Shown piece after piece: positions 17,286-26,469 of a stretch of DNA of 64,000 nt (position 1 is the first letter of the stretch; every line of letters starts with the position of its first letter). The stretch spans positions 14,675-78,674 of the forward strand of contig DKNY01000068.1 in the NCBI GenBank assembly GCA_002470275.1, in the 5' to 3' direction. The stretch comes from Gammaproteobacteria bacterium UBA7376 (GTDB lineage Bacteria > Pseudomonadota > Gammaproteobacteria > Pseudomonadales > Azotimanducaceae). The notes under the pieces are model-generated. The model was not told where the DNA came from. It was given only the letters and a program-made list of their open reading frames with translations, and ran no database searches. The translations under genes and the position numbers were made by a program.

Positions 17286-17780
17286 CTAGGTAAGCCATTT
17301 AATCGCTCTGATGAGTTCCTGATCAAACCCTGCGTCCGCATACAGGGACTTGGCCCGTTGGTTTCGATTGAATACGTGCAGCGTTAGCGATTCGGCGCCG
17401 CTGGATCGGGCTCGCGCTTCGCTGGTCGCGAGGAGCTTTCTACCCAAACCCAGGCCGCGAGCCGTTGGGGCGACAACTAAGGCTTCCAGGTGAGCGCTTG
17501 GTGTGTGGCTAAGAAGTTCTTCCCCGATACGCGTGATGGCCAAGCCCAATAAAACGTTATCAGCCGTTGCGGCCACATCTATGGCGACGTGAGGGTCCTC
17601 GCCGCTGAAGAACCGGTCTACGGTTTGCGCATCACCCTGCCATAGGTGTTCAGCGCGACGGTTAGGCGGAATATCAAAATCCGCGAGCAGCGGAACAAGT
17701 TCGTGCAGGCCCTCGCGATCCGCCTCCGTAGCGGGTCTGATGCTGTAGTTTGATTCCGTTGCTAATTCATTTATCGTCAT
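17286..17780 (-). CDS. GNAT-family N-acetyltransferase
   Basis: 164 residues from ATG 17780. It has the GNAT pattern: N-terminal YSIRPATEADREGLHELV, central strand LEALVVAPTARGLGLGRKLL with the acetyl-CoA pyrophosphate loop RGLGLGRK, and the C-terminal ESLTLHVFNRNQRAKSLYADAGF. Substrate unknown. The open frame continues upstream into the start of the divergent permease, where it no longer resembles the family. Its stop lies four bases from that of the convergent crotonase gene. Confidence 0.85.
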   Translation of the reverse strand: MTINELATESNYSIRPATEADREGLHELVPLLADFDIPPNRRAEHLWQGDAQTVDRFFSGEDPHVAIDVAATADNVLLGLAITRIGEELLSHTPSAHLEALVVAPTARGLGLGRKLLATSEARARSSGAESLTLHVFNRNQRAKSLYADAGFDQELIRAIKWLT

Positions 17781-17868
17781 AACCTTGAACCCCTTAACCC
17801 CTGCTGGACCACCGTCGAGGCATGCTGCTGATGTGGTTGAATCAGTAGATGCGTTGATGGGCCAACTT

Positions 17869-19221
17869 ATGAAGCAGAACCGAGTGCCTAGGATGCCCCA
17901 GTCTCCCAGCTTTTTCTCCTCACGAACGGCGATAATGTTAGTTATTGCGAACATGGTCGGCACCGGGGTGTTCACCAGCCTGGGATTTCAGTTACTGGAC
18001 ATCCAAAGCCCCTTTGTCATCCTGCTGCTCTGGTCCGTTGGTGCCCTGGTCGCACTTTGTGGCGCGCTTTGTTATGCGGAATTAGCAACGGCGCTTCCGC
18101 GATCCGGTGGCGAGTATCATTTCCTGGGGCGCATCTATCATCCCGGTGCGGGCTTCACGTCCGGTTGGATCTCGGTGACGGTTGGTTTTTCTGCGCCAAC
18201 GGCAGCCGCGGCGATTACCGGAGCCACCTATATTCAGGCAGTCTTTCCTGACCTTCCCGCCACCCTATTGGGCTGCGTTGTGGTCGTGTTGATTGGAGGA
18301 ATCCACCTGAGGAGTCGCGGAGGCAGTGGGCTCTTCCAGCAAATCTTTACCTCCGCCAAGATCGCGCTGATTTTATGTTTTATGGCATTGGCCTGGGGGT
18401 TTACTGATTCGGTACAGCCTGTCACCTGGTCGCCAACCGCATCCGATCTAACGTTGATGAGCAGCACTGGCTTTGCCGTGGGTCTTATCTTCGTGAATTA
18501 CGCCTATACGGGTTGGAATGCCGCAACCTATTTAAGTGGCGAACTCGACAACCCTTCACGATCCATTCCGAGGATTCTGATTGTCGGTACCGGGGTGGTT
18601 GCCCTGCTCTATTTGGCGCTGCACATCACTTTTTTAGGCCTAGCGCCAATGGAGGAGATGGCTGGAAAGATAGAAATCGGCTATGTGGTTGCGAATTACG
18701 CCTTTGGTCCATTGGGCGCCCAAGCAACGTCTCTGATGCTCGGATTTCTGCTAATTTCAACCGTTAGTGCAATGTTGCTGGCCGGGCCCAGAGCGCTGCA
18801 GGTGATGGGCGAGGATTTCAAGGCCTTCTCGTGGCTGGGGCAAACTAATGCCCACGACGTACCTGGGAACGCAATCTTGCTGCAAACTGGGCTGACGCTA
18901 GTGATGATCCTAACGGCTACCTTTGAAAGCATCATCGTATTTTCAGGGGCGATTCTTGCGTTTAATTCACTCCTTACGGTTATCGGCCTTGGGGTGCTGC
19001 GATATCGTGAGCCAGATCTTGTGCGACCCTTCCGCTTACCCTGGTATCCCTTGCCTATGCTCGTTTTTGCTGGGGTTATTTCTTGGACCCTGTTTTATTT
19101 GGTTCAGGCCAGACCCGTTGAGGGCTTGTTGGCCCTCGGCTTGGTCGTGATCGGCGTCCTGTGCTACTTGCTTGCACGCCGTGCGGGTTTTGAAATCGCG
19201 CCGATCAATCAAAATCCGTGA
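17869..19221 (+). CDS. APC-superfamily amino-acid permease
   Basis: About 450 residues with some twelve hydrophobic helices. The first helix has IANMVGTGVFTSLGFQ, the unwound-helix Gly motif of amino acid-polyamine-organocation transporters, followed by CGALCYAELATALPRSGGEY and YTGWNAATYLSGE. Substrate not predictable; basic or neutral amino acids are usual. The start is uncertain: the frame is open from a TTG at 17785, and Met codons occur at 17857, 17869 and 17893. None has a strong ribosome site; 17869 puts a normal-length cytoplasmic tail before helix 1. Confidence 0.85.
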   Translation: MKQNRVPRMPQSPSFFSSRTAIMLVIANMVGTGVFTSLGFQLLDIQSPFVILLLWSVGALVALCGALCYAELATALPRSGGEYHFLGRIYHPGAGFTSGWISVTVGFSAPTAAAAITGATYIQAVFPDLPATLLGCVVVVLIGGIHLRSRGGSGLFQQIFTSAKIALILCFMALAWGFTDSVQPVTWSPTASDLTLMSSTGFAVGLIFVNYAYTGWNAATYLSGELDNPSRSIPRILIVGTGVVALLYLALHITFLGLAPMEEMAGKIEIGYVVANYAFGPLGAQATSLMLGFLLISTVSAMLLAGPRALQVMGEDFKAFSWLGQTNAHDVPGNAILLQTGLTLVMILTATFESIIVFSGAILAFNSLLTVIGLGVLRYREPDLVRPFRLPWYPLPMLVFAGVISWTLFYLVQARPVEGLLALGLVVIGVLCYLLARRAGFEIAPINQNP

Positions 19222-19314
19222 ACATGAAAGGCTGCGGCATTGGGTGTTCAGGTGAGGGCCAGCAGGGCAGGGTACTCCCTGCTTAGGCGTGGAATGCGAA
19301 GAGGAGCGTAAGTA

Positions 19315-20655
19315 ATGGTTGCAGCCAATCGTCAGTGGGGGTCGCGAGGGGCGTTTCTGCTCGCTTCGATTGGATTTGCCGTTGGGCTCGGCAATATTTG
19401 GCGCTTTCCCTACGTCACCGGGGAAAACGGTGGTTCGGCCTTTGTTATTATTTATCTCGCCTGTGCCTTCGTGATTGGGGTTCCTATCCTGATGGCGGAA
19501 CTGCTAGTGGGTCGGCGGGGCGGGATGGCGCCCGTGCGCGCCGTTGCAAACGTTGCGCTCGAGGGAGGATTAAGCCAGCGATGGGCCGGCATCGGCTATC
19601 TGAATCAGCTCACGGCGTTTTCCATTATGACCGTCTACGCAGTGGTTGCGGGCTGGGTGCTTTACTATTGTTTTCTGGCATTGAACGGGGCGGTCGCTGC
19701 GCAAACAGGTGCAGATGCTGCCGCCACCTTTGATGCGCTGCTTGCCTCCCCAACGCGGCTGGGCCTATGGAGTTTCATCGCGCTTTCGTTAACGGGTTTG
19801 ATTCTCAGCGCCGGATTAGAAAAGGGTATCGAGCGTGCGGTGAAGGTGCTTATGCCCACGCTCTTTGCTCTGTTGCTGATGCTGATGATCTACAACGTCT
19901 TTGCTGGCGGCATGCCTGAGGCCATTCAATATCTCTTTCAACCAGACTTTTCAAAAGTTGGTCCGGACACCTTTCTTGCGGCTCTCGGCCAGGCGTTTTT
20001 TTCCATCGGAGTTGCCATGGCGGGGATGATGATTTTTGGCGCTTATCTGCCTAAGGAAATCTCCATAGCTCGTTCTGCCTTGATTATTGTCGCTGCGGAT
20101 ACGGCGGTTGCGCTGGTGGCGGGGTTGGTGATCTTTCCCATGGTCTTTCATGGCGGTCTTGATCCGGCTCAGGGAAGCGGACTGATTTTCAACACCCTAC
20201 CCTTGGCTTTCGCCCAGATGTCCGGGGGTCCTTGGGTCGCCATTGCCTTCTTCCTCTTGTTATCCGTAGCGGCGGTAACGTCCATGGTGGGTTTAACCGA
20301 GCCCATGGTCAGTATGGCGGAGGAGCGTTTATCCCTGGGGCGTCGCCGCGCTACCGCCTTGGTCTGCGGGCTGATTATGGCCGTGAGCTTGATCAGCGCC
20401 CTGAGCTACAATTTTTGGGCGGGCGTGCTGATCGGTAGCCAGACCCTGAACCATTGGTTGGACTATCTGCCCAATCAAATTTTTCTTCCGCTGGGCGGGT
20501 TGCTGATCGCCCTGTTCGTGGCCTGGCGTCTTCCCGCGAACATCAGCGCGGATGAACTGGCCGTTGGCAGTGAGCGTTGGTTCTCCATCTGGTACCGCTC
20601 TATTCGGTTTCTCGTGGTGCCCGCCGTACTGCTCATCTTGGTCACGGGAATTTAG
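19315..20655 (+). CDS. Sodium-dependent transporter of the SNF/NSS family
   Basis: 446 residues, about 11-12 helices. The first helix SIGFAVGLGNIWRFPY contains the sodium- and substrate-binding signature of the neurotransmitter:sodium symporter family, in the bacterial LeuT/MhsT-like branch. It imports amino acids or similar solutes driven by Na+, which the NQR complex of the same window would help to pump out. AGGAGCGTAAGT before the ATG is a good ribosome site. The preceding amino-acid permease suggests a small transport cluster, but the two genes are separated by 93 bases. Confidence 0.92.
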   Translation: MVAANRQWGSRGAFLLASIGFAVGLGNIWRFPYVTGENGGSAFVIIYLACAFVIGVPILMAELLVGRRGGMAPVRAVANVALEGGLSQRWAGIGYLNQLTAFSIMTVYAVVAGWVLYYCFLALNGAVAAQTGADAAATFDALLASPTRLGLWSFIALSLTGLILSAGLEKGIERAVKVLMPTLFALLLMLMIYNVFAGGMPEAIQYLFQPDFSKVGPDTFLAALGQAFFSIGVAMAGMMIFGAYLPKEISIARSALIIVAADTAVALVAGLVIFPMVFHGGLDPAQGSGLIFNTLPLAFAQMSGGPWVAIAFFLLLSVAAVTSMVGLTEPMVSMAEERLSLGRRRATALVCGLIMAVSLISALSYNFWAGVLIGSQTLNHWLDYLPNQIFLPLGGLLIALFVAWRLPANISADELAVGSERWFSIWYRSIRFLVVPAVLLILVTGI

Positions 20656-20678
20656 CTGGGGATTTTGAGGGAACGTCT

Positions 20679-21545
20679 ATGTCGCTGAGCTTTCGAGGGA
20701 GCGTCAACCGCTGGGAATGCGATGAGAACGATCATTTAAACGTTCGTTTTTGTGAGGAAAAACTCTGGCAGACACTCACCGTGGGCTTGCTCGATGCCGG
20801 AATTGTGCAGGACGAAGCTGCTCAGAATCTCACGGCGTCGCTAAGGTGTCAGCACATCCGGTTTCAAAGTGAATCTAGGGTCGCCGACCCGCTGAGCGGA
20901 TATTTTTATGCTGTGTCAGCGCCATGGGCAGGAAGTGAGCGCGCCTTTCTTGCAGAACTGGTCAATGAGCGCTCAGGAGACGTTGCCTGCACCATGATTG
21001 CAGAGTTCGAAGGCCTTGATGGGCCCTGGAGCGCGATAGAGAGAGACAGCAAGGAACTGGCGCATGCCCTGCCGCGAGGATTGTCGGAAGAGCTCGATCT
21101 CTTCGATTTGAATCTCAATCAGGCCAGGGAGAGAGGATTCCAAATTATTGGGAAGGGTCTGGCAGAGCCCGCGCATTGCGATATCAACGGGCACCTGCTT
21201 CCCCACCTCTACATGGGATACATCTCAGACGCGGTACCACACCTTTGGAGACTGCTTGATCCGGAGCAACATACCAGTACCGTGGATGGTGGCGTGGTGG
21301 TGGAGTTTCGGCGACGCTATCGGGGCCTGCTCCTGGGCGGACATCGGTATGTGATCGCATCGGGCGTCGCCGAATACGGACCGAAACTGCTCCGTTTCGT
21401 CCACTGCCTTTTTGATGTGAGCACAGACCGCTGTGTGGCGGTAGGACAGGCCATGGCGCTGCGTATGGATTTATCGACGCGCCGCTCCATCCCTCTTACT
21501 GAGGCTCAGCAGGCGCACTTGGCTAACGTAAAACTGCAGCTCTAG
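20679..21545 (+). CDS. Double hot-dog thioesterase-like protein
   Basis: 288 residues from ATG 20679, which follows GAGGGAACGTCT. The first half has RGSVNRWECDENDHLNVRFC and the second repeats the theme as GLAEPAHCDINGHLLPHLYM, each like the active-site helix of a 4-hydroxybenzoyl-CoA-type hot-dog thioesterase (D-x-N-x-H-x). It is thus a tandem hot-dog protein, probably acting on acyl-CoAs. The longer open frame upstream overlaps the transporter gene and is not used. Exact substrate unknown. Confidence 0.78.
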   Translation: MSLSFRGSVNRWECDENDHLNVRFCEEKLWQTLTVGLLDAGIVQDEAAQNLTASLRCQHIRFQSESRVADPLSGYFYAVSAPWAGSERAFLAELVNERSGDVACTMIAEFEGLDGPWSAIERDSKELAHALPRGLSEELDLFDLNLNQARERGFQIIGKGLAEPAHCDINGHLLPHLYMGYISDAVPHLWRLLDPEQHTSTVDGGVVVEFRRRYRGLLLGGHRYVIASGVAEYGPKLLRFVHCLFDVSTDRCVAVGQAMALRMDLSTRRSIPLTEAQQAHLANVKLQL

Positions 21546-21700
21546 CGGGATGGCCTCCTTTGACCGTGTGCCACCTGGGTGACGTGTCCAAGCGCCTACA
21601 ACAATAATCATGGGTTTCTCGAGCTTGGCGTCTTGCGCTTACCGCCCTGCACGGTCATCCTCCGTTCAGATTCGGGTTGTGAGAGGAAGGAAAGGGGTTA

Positions 21701-22441
21701 ATGCGATCTAAGCCGATTCTATTTATCGCAGCGCTGCTGATCATCGGTGGCCTGGTGCTCTGGCTCCCCATGGTCCAATGGATGACGGCCTTCTTTGCGT
21801 GGGTGGCCGTTAACCCGCAGATTGCTTGGCTTATTTTTGCGGCTTTCTATATTGCTGCCGTGGTGCTGTTGCTGCCTGGCAGCTTGCTCACGTTGAGTGC
21901 GGGTTTTCTATTTGGGTTAGGCAGTGGCTTTATCATCTGTTCGATATCCAGCGTTTTGGGCGCCACCCTGGCCTTTCTTTTGGGCCGATTTTTGGCCAGG
22001 GACTGGGTCGCTGCGAAGCTCCTGGAGATGCCTAGGTTCGCTGCTCTGGATCGCGCCATCGGGAAACGCTCGGCGATCATTGTGCTGCTTACCCGATTGT
22101 CGCCCATATTTCCCTTTAACCTGCTCAACTACGCACTGGGATTGACAGGGGTGTCTCTGAGAACCTATGTCTTGGCATCTTGGGTTGGAATGATGCCTGG
22201 CACCTTGCTTTACGTTTATCTTGGGTCCATTGCAAAGGACCTCGGCTCCATCCTCTCCGGGCAGCTGGCAACGTCCTCTGCCAATACGCTTCTTTTTTAC
22301 GCGGGTCTGATCGCCACCTTGGTGCTGACCGTGATTATCGCTCGGCTTGCGACCAAGGCGCTTAATGAGCAGCTGCAGGTGACAGGCGAAGGCGAGGGTT
22401 ATGCTGACGGATCGAATCAAGAGAAAGGGGCTCGCCTGTGA
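21701..22441 (+). CDS. TVP38/TMEM64 (SNARE-associated, DedA-like) membrane protein
   Basis: 246 residues with five or six hydrophobic helices. The central motif LLPGSLLTLSAGFLFGLGSGF and the later LLTRLSPIFPFNLLNYALGL-type segment are typical of the VTT domain. Proteins of this fold are implicated in lipid or small-molecule transport; this one is not characterised. Its stop overlaps the GTG start of a mercuric-reductase-like gene, a pairing seen often in proteobacteria, which points to a shared process. GAAAGGGG precedes the ATG. Confidence 0.88.
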   Translation: MRSKPILFIAALLIIGGLVLWLPMVQWMTAFFAWVAVNPQIAWLIFAAFYIAAVVLLLPGSLLTLSAGFLFGLGSGFIICSISSVLGATLAFLLGRFLARDWVAAKLLEMPRFAALDRAIGKRSAIIVLLTRLSPIFPFNLLNYALGLTGVSLRTYVLASWVGMMPGTLLYVYLGSIAKDLGSILSGQLATSSANTLLFYAGLIATLVLTVIIARLATKALNEQLQVTGEGEGYADGSNQEKGARL

Positions 22442-23886
22442 ACTATCTTGGAGCCAACTTTGATCAAGTGAGCAGAGGCCTGCTCTGTCCAGAGGACTAC
22501 CAAAACCCAGAGCCCAAGGAAAAGTATCACCTGGTGGTTATTGGCGCGGGCCCTGCGGGCCTCATCAGCGCCATCGGGGCCGCCGGCCTCGGAGCGAAGG
22601 TGGCTCTGGTAGAGAAACATCTGATGGGCGGCGATTGTTTGAACGTGGGCTGTATGCCGTCGAAAGCACTGCTCTCACACAGTGTGCAGATACATTCGAA
22701 TTTTGATGCGGCCTTTGCCTGGCTGCGGGAAGTTAGAGCCAAGATCGCACCCCATGATTCGGTAGCCCGTTATCTCGACGCCGGCGTGGATGTCTTTCTT
22801 GGAGAAGCCACCTTTGGCGAGAGTGGGGACGTTATGGTTGGCGGTGCCCGGCTAGCGGCCCGGAGGGTTGCACTATGCACCGGAGCGCGCGCGGACATTC
22901 CCAATATTCCTGGCTTGTCGGCCTGTGATCCTCTTACGAATGAAACGGTCTTCGACCTGACCAGGAGGCCACGGTCGTTGGCCATCCTGGGCGCGGGTCC
23001 TATTGGTTGTGAACTGGCTCAGGTCTTTGCGCGCCTCGGCACAGGGGTACACCTCTTCGAGATGGCCGAGCGTGTGCTGCCCAACGAGTCGCCTGGCGCC
23101 AGTAAGGCCCTCGCCCAAGCGCTGGAGGCGGCAGGGGTTAGGTTATATCTGGGCCACCCGGTGCAAGAGATACAGGGCAGTGGCACGATTGTGACAGCCC
23201 GAGGGCAGGTCGTTTGTGAGCGGGTTCTGGTGGCCCTTGGGCGCAAGCCGAATACAGAGACGCTCAACCTGGCATCGGTGGGCGTCAACACTAACGATCG
23301 AGGATTTGTCGTTACCGATGATCGGCTCCGAACATCGAATAAATCGATCTTTGCGGCGGGGGACTGCACGCACCTTTCTCATTTCACCCATCAGGCGGAT
23401 GCTCAGGCCCGAGCGCTGATTCAAAACGCGCTCTTCTTTTCAACGGCCAAGGTGGATGATCTTGTGGTGCCTCACTGTACCTATACCACGCCGGAAGTGG
23501 CCTCTGTGGGCATGAACGCTGAGCAGCTAGAAGCCCAAAATATCCAGTTTGAAACCTATGAGTTTGATCTCAACGAACTAGACCGCAGCGTCGCCAATCC
23601 GCAGATCAAGTCAGACATGCCCAATCACGCCGCCATTTTCGTGAGTAAGGGGACGGATAAGATATTGGGGGCAACGATTGTTGCATCGGATGCGGGTGAA
23701 CTGCTGTCGCCCATCGTGCTGATGATGTCGAACAAGTTGGGGCTTGCAGCGGCCCGGAAGACGCTGTTCAGTTATCCTACGCGCAGCGAGTACTTAAAGC
23801 GTTTGGCAGATGCCTACAACCGCAGCCGCTTTACCCAGCGCGTGGCGGACCTGTTTGCCTGGTGGTTGAAGATGACCCTGCGCTAG
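22438..23886 (+). CDS. FAD-dependent pyridine nucleotide-disulfide oxidoreductase (MerA/Lpd-like)
   Basis: 482 residues. Order of domains: FAD-binding VVIGAGPAGLISAIGAA, redox-active disulfide Cys67-Cys72 in GGDCLNVGCMPSKAL, NAD(P)-binding LGAGPIGCELAQVF, second FAD motif FAAGDC, and a dimerisation domain. At the C-terminus YPTRSEYLK replaces the HPTxxE motif of lipoamide dehydrogenase, as in the TVP38-linked subgroup. There is no N-terminal HMA domain or C-terminal Cys pair, so a true mercuric reductase is unlikely. GTG start overlaps the upstream gene by four bases. Confidence 0.9.
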   Translation: MNYLGANFDQVSRGLLCPEDYQNPEPKEKYHLVVIGAGPAGLISAIGAAGLGAKVALVEKHLMGGDCLNVGCMPSKALLSHSVQIHSNFDAAFAWLREVRAKIAPHDSVARYLDAGVDVFLGEATFGESGDVMVGGARLAARRVALCTGARADIPNIPGLSACDPLTNETVFDLTRRPRSLAILGAGPIGCELAQVFARLGTGVHLFEMAERVLPNESPGASKALAQALEAAGVRLYLGHPVQEIQGSGTIVTARGQVVCERVLVALGRKPNTETLNLASVGVNTNDRGFVVTDDRLRTSNKSIFAAGDCTHLSHFTHQADAQARALIQNALFFSTAKVDDLVVPHCTYTTPEVASVGMNAEQLEAQNIQFETYEFDLNELDRSVANPQIKSDMPNHAAIFVSKGTDKILGATIVASDAGELLSPIVLMMSNKLGLAAARKTLFSYPTRSEYLKRLADAYNRSRFTQRVADLFAWWLKMTLR

Positions 23887-23921
23887 CGGGGCGTGATATC
23901 CGATGAGAAAGGAGAGCGGCA

Positions 23922-24419
23922 GTGACCTTAGGAAGAACCATTGATGTGCAACTGTGCTCAGCGCTGCTGATTGTTGGCGCGGCTCTAGGTGGCTGCGACG
24001 CACAGAACGCTGAATCCAAGATGGCAGTGACCGGCAGCAGCTACCAGTTTATGACCGAATATCTCGAGCCCGCAGCGGATAAAGTATGGGGTTCAGCCGG
24101 TGCCATCATCACCGAGGAAGAGGAGATCGACCTACAGCCGACGACGGATGAGGGATGGGCGGAGGTTGTCCATGCAGCCACCGTGATTGCAGAGGGGGGC
24201 AACCTGTTGATGCTCCCAGGCTACGCGGCGGACAACGAAGACTGGATGGTCTATGCGGCAGGTATGACCCGTGCCGCGCTGAAAGCTCGTCAGGCGGCCT
24301 ATGATCAAGACGCCGATGCGCTCTTCGATGCGGGTGGAGCGATATACAATGTCTGCCGGGCATGCCATAACAAATACATGGCCGCCTCTGAGGCAACCCC
24401 GTCCGGAGACATGGAATGA
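23922..24419 (+). CDS. Haem-binding lipoprotein, class II cytochrome c-like
   Basis: 165 residues. The N-terminus is a lipoprotein signal with lipobox ALGGC (Cys25). One haem motif, CRACH (Cys145-His149), lies near the C-terminus, the position found in class II cytochromes (c' and c556). The remainder is predicted helical, fitting a four-helix bundle. It should face the periplasm and may handle electrons or small ligands. GTG 23922 is chosen because GGAG lies seven bases upstream. It overlaps the next gene by four bases. Confidence 0.82.
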   Translation: MTLGRTIDVQLCSALLIVGAALGGCDAQNAESKMAVTGSSYQFMTEYLEPAADKVWGSAGAIITEEEEIDLQPTTDEGWAEVVHAATVIAEGGNLLMLPGYAADNEDWMVYAAGMTRAALKARQAAYDQDADALFDAGGAIYNVCRACHNKYMAASEATPSGDME

Positions 24420-24979
24420 AGGAAGAAGATCGCGAAAAACCCTGGGGCTTATTTGGTGCCGCCCTTGTCTTCGGTCTCCTGGCCTTTGTGCTGTTTGTGT
24501 TGCCTGCGGAGTTTGACCGGGATCCCACAGGTTTCGGCGCCCTGGTGGGCATCAAGGGCATGTCGGGATATAGCGTCGGCGCGATGACGCCTCAGGAAGC
24601 CGGTTACCGGGAGGATGAGGCCGCGTTTTTTTTGTCTCCCTTTGAGTCTGTGGAATATAAATACGCCTTGGATGCGGGCCAGAGCCTGGTTTTTTCCTGG
24701 CGCGCAACGGGTGACGAAAATCCCGATATCCTCTTTGATATGCACAGCGAGGAAGAAGGCCGAGACCCTGAGGACTCGGTCACCTTTGCTCTTGGCAATG
24801 CCTCGAATGCCCATGGCACCTATGTGGCCCCCTTTAACGGAATCCATGGTTGGTATTGGGAGAATCGAGGCGCTGAGGCGGTAGAAATCAAGCTACGCAC
24901 CAGCGGCTTCTACCGTTCTGCAACGGTCTACAGTGCCAGCGGGCCTTTCACAAAGTCCTTCGAGGACCCAGTCGACTAA
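24416..24979 (+). CDS. Membrane-anchored protein of unknown function
   Basis: 187 residues: a short charged N-terminus (MKEEDREKPW), one membrane helix (GAALVFGLLAFVLFVLP), then about 150 residues of predicted beta-rich soluble domain with LDAGQSLVFSWRATG and GIHGWYWENRG. I do not recognise a characterised family. The ATGA overlap with the haem lipoprotein suggests the two are made together and may act at the same periplasmic site. Confidence 0.75.
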   Translation: MKEEDREKPWGLFGAALVFGLLAFVLFVLPAEFDRDPTGFGALVGIKGMSGYSVGAMTPQEAGYREDEAAFFLSPFESVEYKYALDAGQSLVFSWRATGDENPDILFDMHSEEEGRDPEDSVTFALGNASNAHGTYVAPFNGIHGWYWENRGAEAVEIKLRTSGFYRSATVYSASGPFTKSFEDPVD

Positions 24980-25007
24980 CGGTCTGCGTGCCCGAGGTCC
25001 CTGTAGG

Positions 25008-25604
25008 CTAGGGCGCGTGTTCCGGCCACTGGGTTAGCACATCGGTCCCGCTGACCCGGTCGCGCTCTGCTGGCTTCTCGTCGCTGGAGCCAATGTAGAT
25101 GAAACCGGCAAATCGCTCGTCGGGCTGGAGGGCCATAGCGGATGCGACGCCCTCATCGTAGCTGTACCACTCGGTCAGCCACTGCGCCGCATAGCCCTGC
25201 AGGTTGGCCGTCAGGATGAGGTTTTGGCAGGCAGCACCCGCAGACAGGGTTTGTTCCCACACCGGTATCTTATGATCTGGTTTAAGACGGCTAATCACCG
25301 CAATCACCACCGGCGCTCGCTTAAACCTCGCCGCCTCAAAGTTTAGCTGGGCCTGGATGGCCTCTGGGTGAAGCGCCTGCCAGCGACTGCTTAGCAGGGT
25401 GCCCAGATGGTGTCGGGCGTCACCTTGGATGGTGATGAAGCGCCAGGGCGCAAGCTTGCCGTGATCAGGCACTCGGACCGCAGCGGCAATAAGCGCTTCT
25501 ATTTCTGGTTGGCTCGGTCCCGGTTCGGATAAATCCATCGCCTTTACGGAACGTCGTTCAAGGATTCGAGTAATGGCTTCGGGTATCGGGCAGTCTGGGT
25601 ACAT
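25008..25604 (-). CDS. Nitroreductase family protein, YdjA-like
   Basis: 198 residues. FMN-binding nitroreductase fold with ERRSVKAM near the N-terminus and RVPDHGKLAPWRFI, the short-form signature shared with E. coli YdjA. Later SAGAACQNLILTANLQGYAAQW is typical of the family. It would reduce nitro groups, quinones or flavins with NAD(P)H; the natural substrate is unknown. Single gene, divergent from the SDR gene and convergent with the membrane-anchored protein. Confidence 0.88.
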   Translation of the reverse strand: MYPDCPIPEAITRILERRSVKAMDLSEPGPSQPEIEALIAAAVRVPDHGKLAPWRFITIQGDARHHLGTLLSSRWQALHPEAIQAQLNFEAARFKRAPVVIAVISRLKPDHKIPVWEQTLSAGAACQNLILTANLQGYAAQWLTEWYSYDEGVASAMALQPDERFAGFIYIGSSDEKPAERDRVSGTDVLTQWPEHAP

Positions 25605-25738
25605 GGCAGCTTCCGCGCAATCAAACCGACATTTTAGCGAAAGTAAGATGCTTCGCGTATCAGCAAACGCACCTTTTTACGTCCGGGTGACATTCCTATC
25701 AGGGTTTGTTCCAATGAAGGCCTTTTAGGGGAGAGAAG

Positions 25739-26440
25739 ATGCAAATTCAAGGCAAGAAAGCGTTAGTCTTCGGCGGCACCTCGGGGATTGGTTTGGCCGC
25801 GGCTCAGCAGCTAGCGGGCGGGGGTGCTGAGGTGGTCGCCATGAGTCGTGATCCCAGCAAGGCGCCAAGCGACGGCAACATCGCGTTTTCATCCTGTGAC
25901 GTTCGAGATACCGATGCCCTAGCACAGCTTTTCGCTGACCACGCTCCCTTCGACATCCTGGTGTCAGCGGCGACCGGCGGCTCCCGGGCTGCGGGTCCCT
26001 TTTTAAAGATGGATCTGGATGCCTATCGCGCATCCTTCGATAAGCTGTGGGGCTATACCAACGTGGTGCGTCTAGGTGCAGAGCATTTGTCAGCAGATGG
26101 GACCATCGTCTTGGTGAGTGGTGCCCCAGCGCGAAGGGCGAGGGTAGGGCAATCCGCACTGGCATCCGTGGGCGGTGCGGTAGAACAATTTGTTAGGGCC
26201 GTTGCCCCGGAGCTGGCGCCGAGACGAATAAACGTCGTAAGTCCGGGAGTCATTGATACCCCGATGTTTGGTCCGGATGCAGAGGCCAGGGCGAAAATGT
26301 TAGCTGCGAGTACGGCCAATCACCTTATCAAACGCCCCGGCACTTCGGATGAGGTTGCTGCAGCCATCCGTTTTCTGATCGAGAACGATTTTGTGACCGG
26401 TACCACCATCGATGTTGATGGCGGGTGGATTCTAAGCTAA
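25739..26440 (+). CDS. SDR-family protein lacking the catalytic Tyr-x3-Lys
   Basis: 233 residues. The nucleotide-binding motif GGTSGIG is intact and the C-terminal FVTGTTIDVDGGW is typical of classical short-chain dehydrogenases. Where the YxxxK motif belongs, the sequence reads GQSALASVGGAVEQF, so neither Tyr nor Lys is in place. It may bind NAD(P) without classical catalysis, or use other residues. A good ribosome site (GGGAGAGAAG) precedes ATG 25739. Reading frame and flanks look intact, so this is not a decayed gene. Confidence 0.85.
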   Translation: MQIQGKKALVFGGTSGIGLAAAQQLAGGGAEVVAMSRDPSKAPSDGNIAFSSCDVRDTDALAQLFADHAPFDILVSAATGGSRAAGPFLKMDLDAYRASFDKLWGYTNVVRLGAEHLSADGTIVLVSGAPARRARVGQSALASVGGAVEQFVRAVAPELAPRRINVVSPGVIDTPMFGPDAEARAKMLAASTANHLIKRPGTSDEVAAAIRFLIENDFVTGTTIDVDGGWILS

Positions 26441-26469
26441 GGCCCAGACATCTGGTTGCCGTCTCAGGT

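Noticed and set aside
22438-23886. Call as mercuric reductase
   Set aside because: It lacks the C-terminal Cys pair and the N-terminal metal-binding domain; the TVP38 pairing marks a different subgroup.
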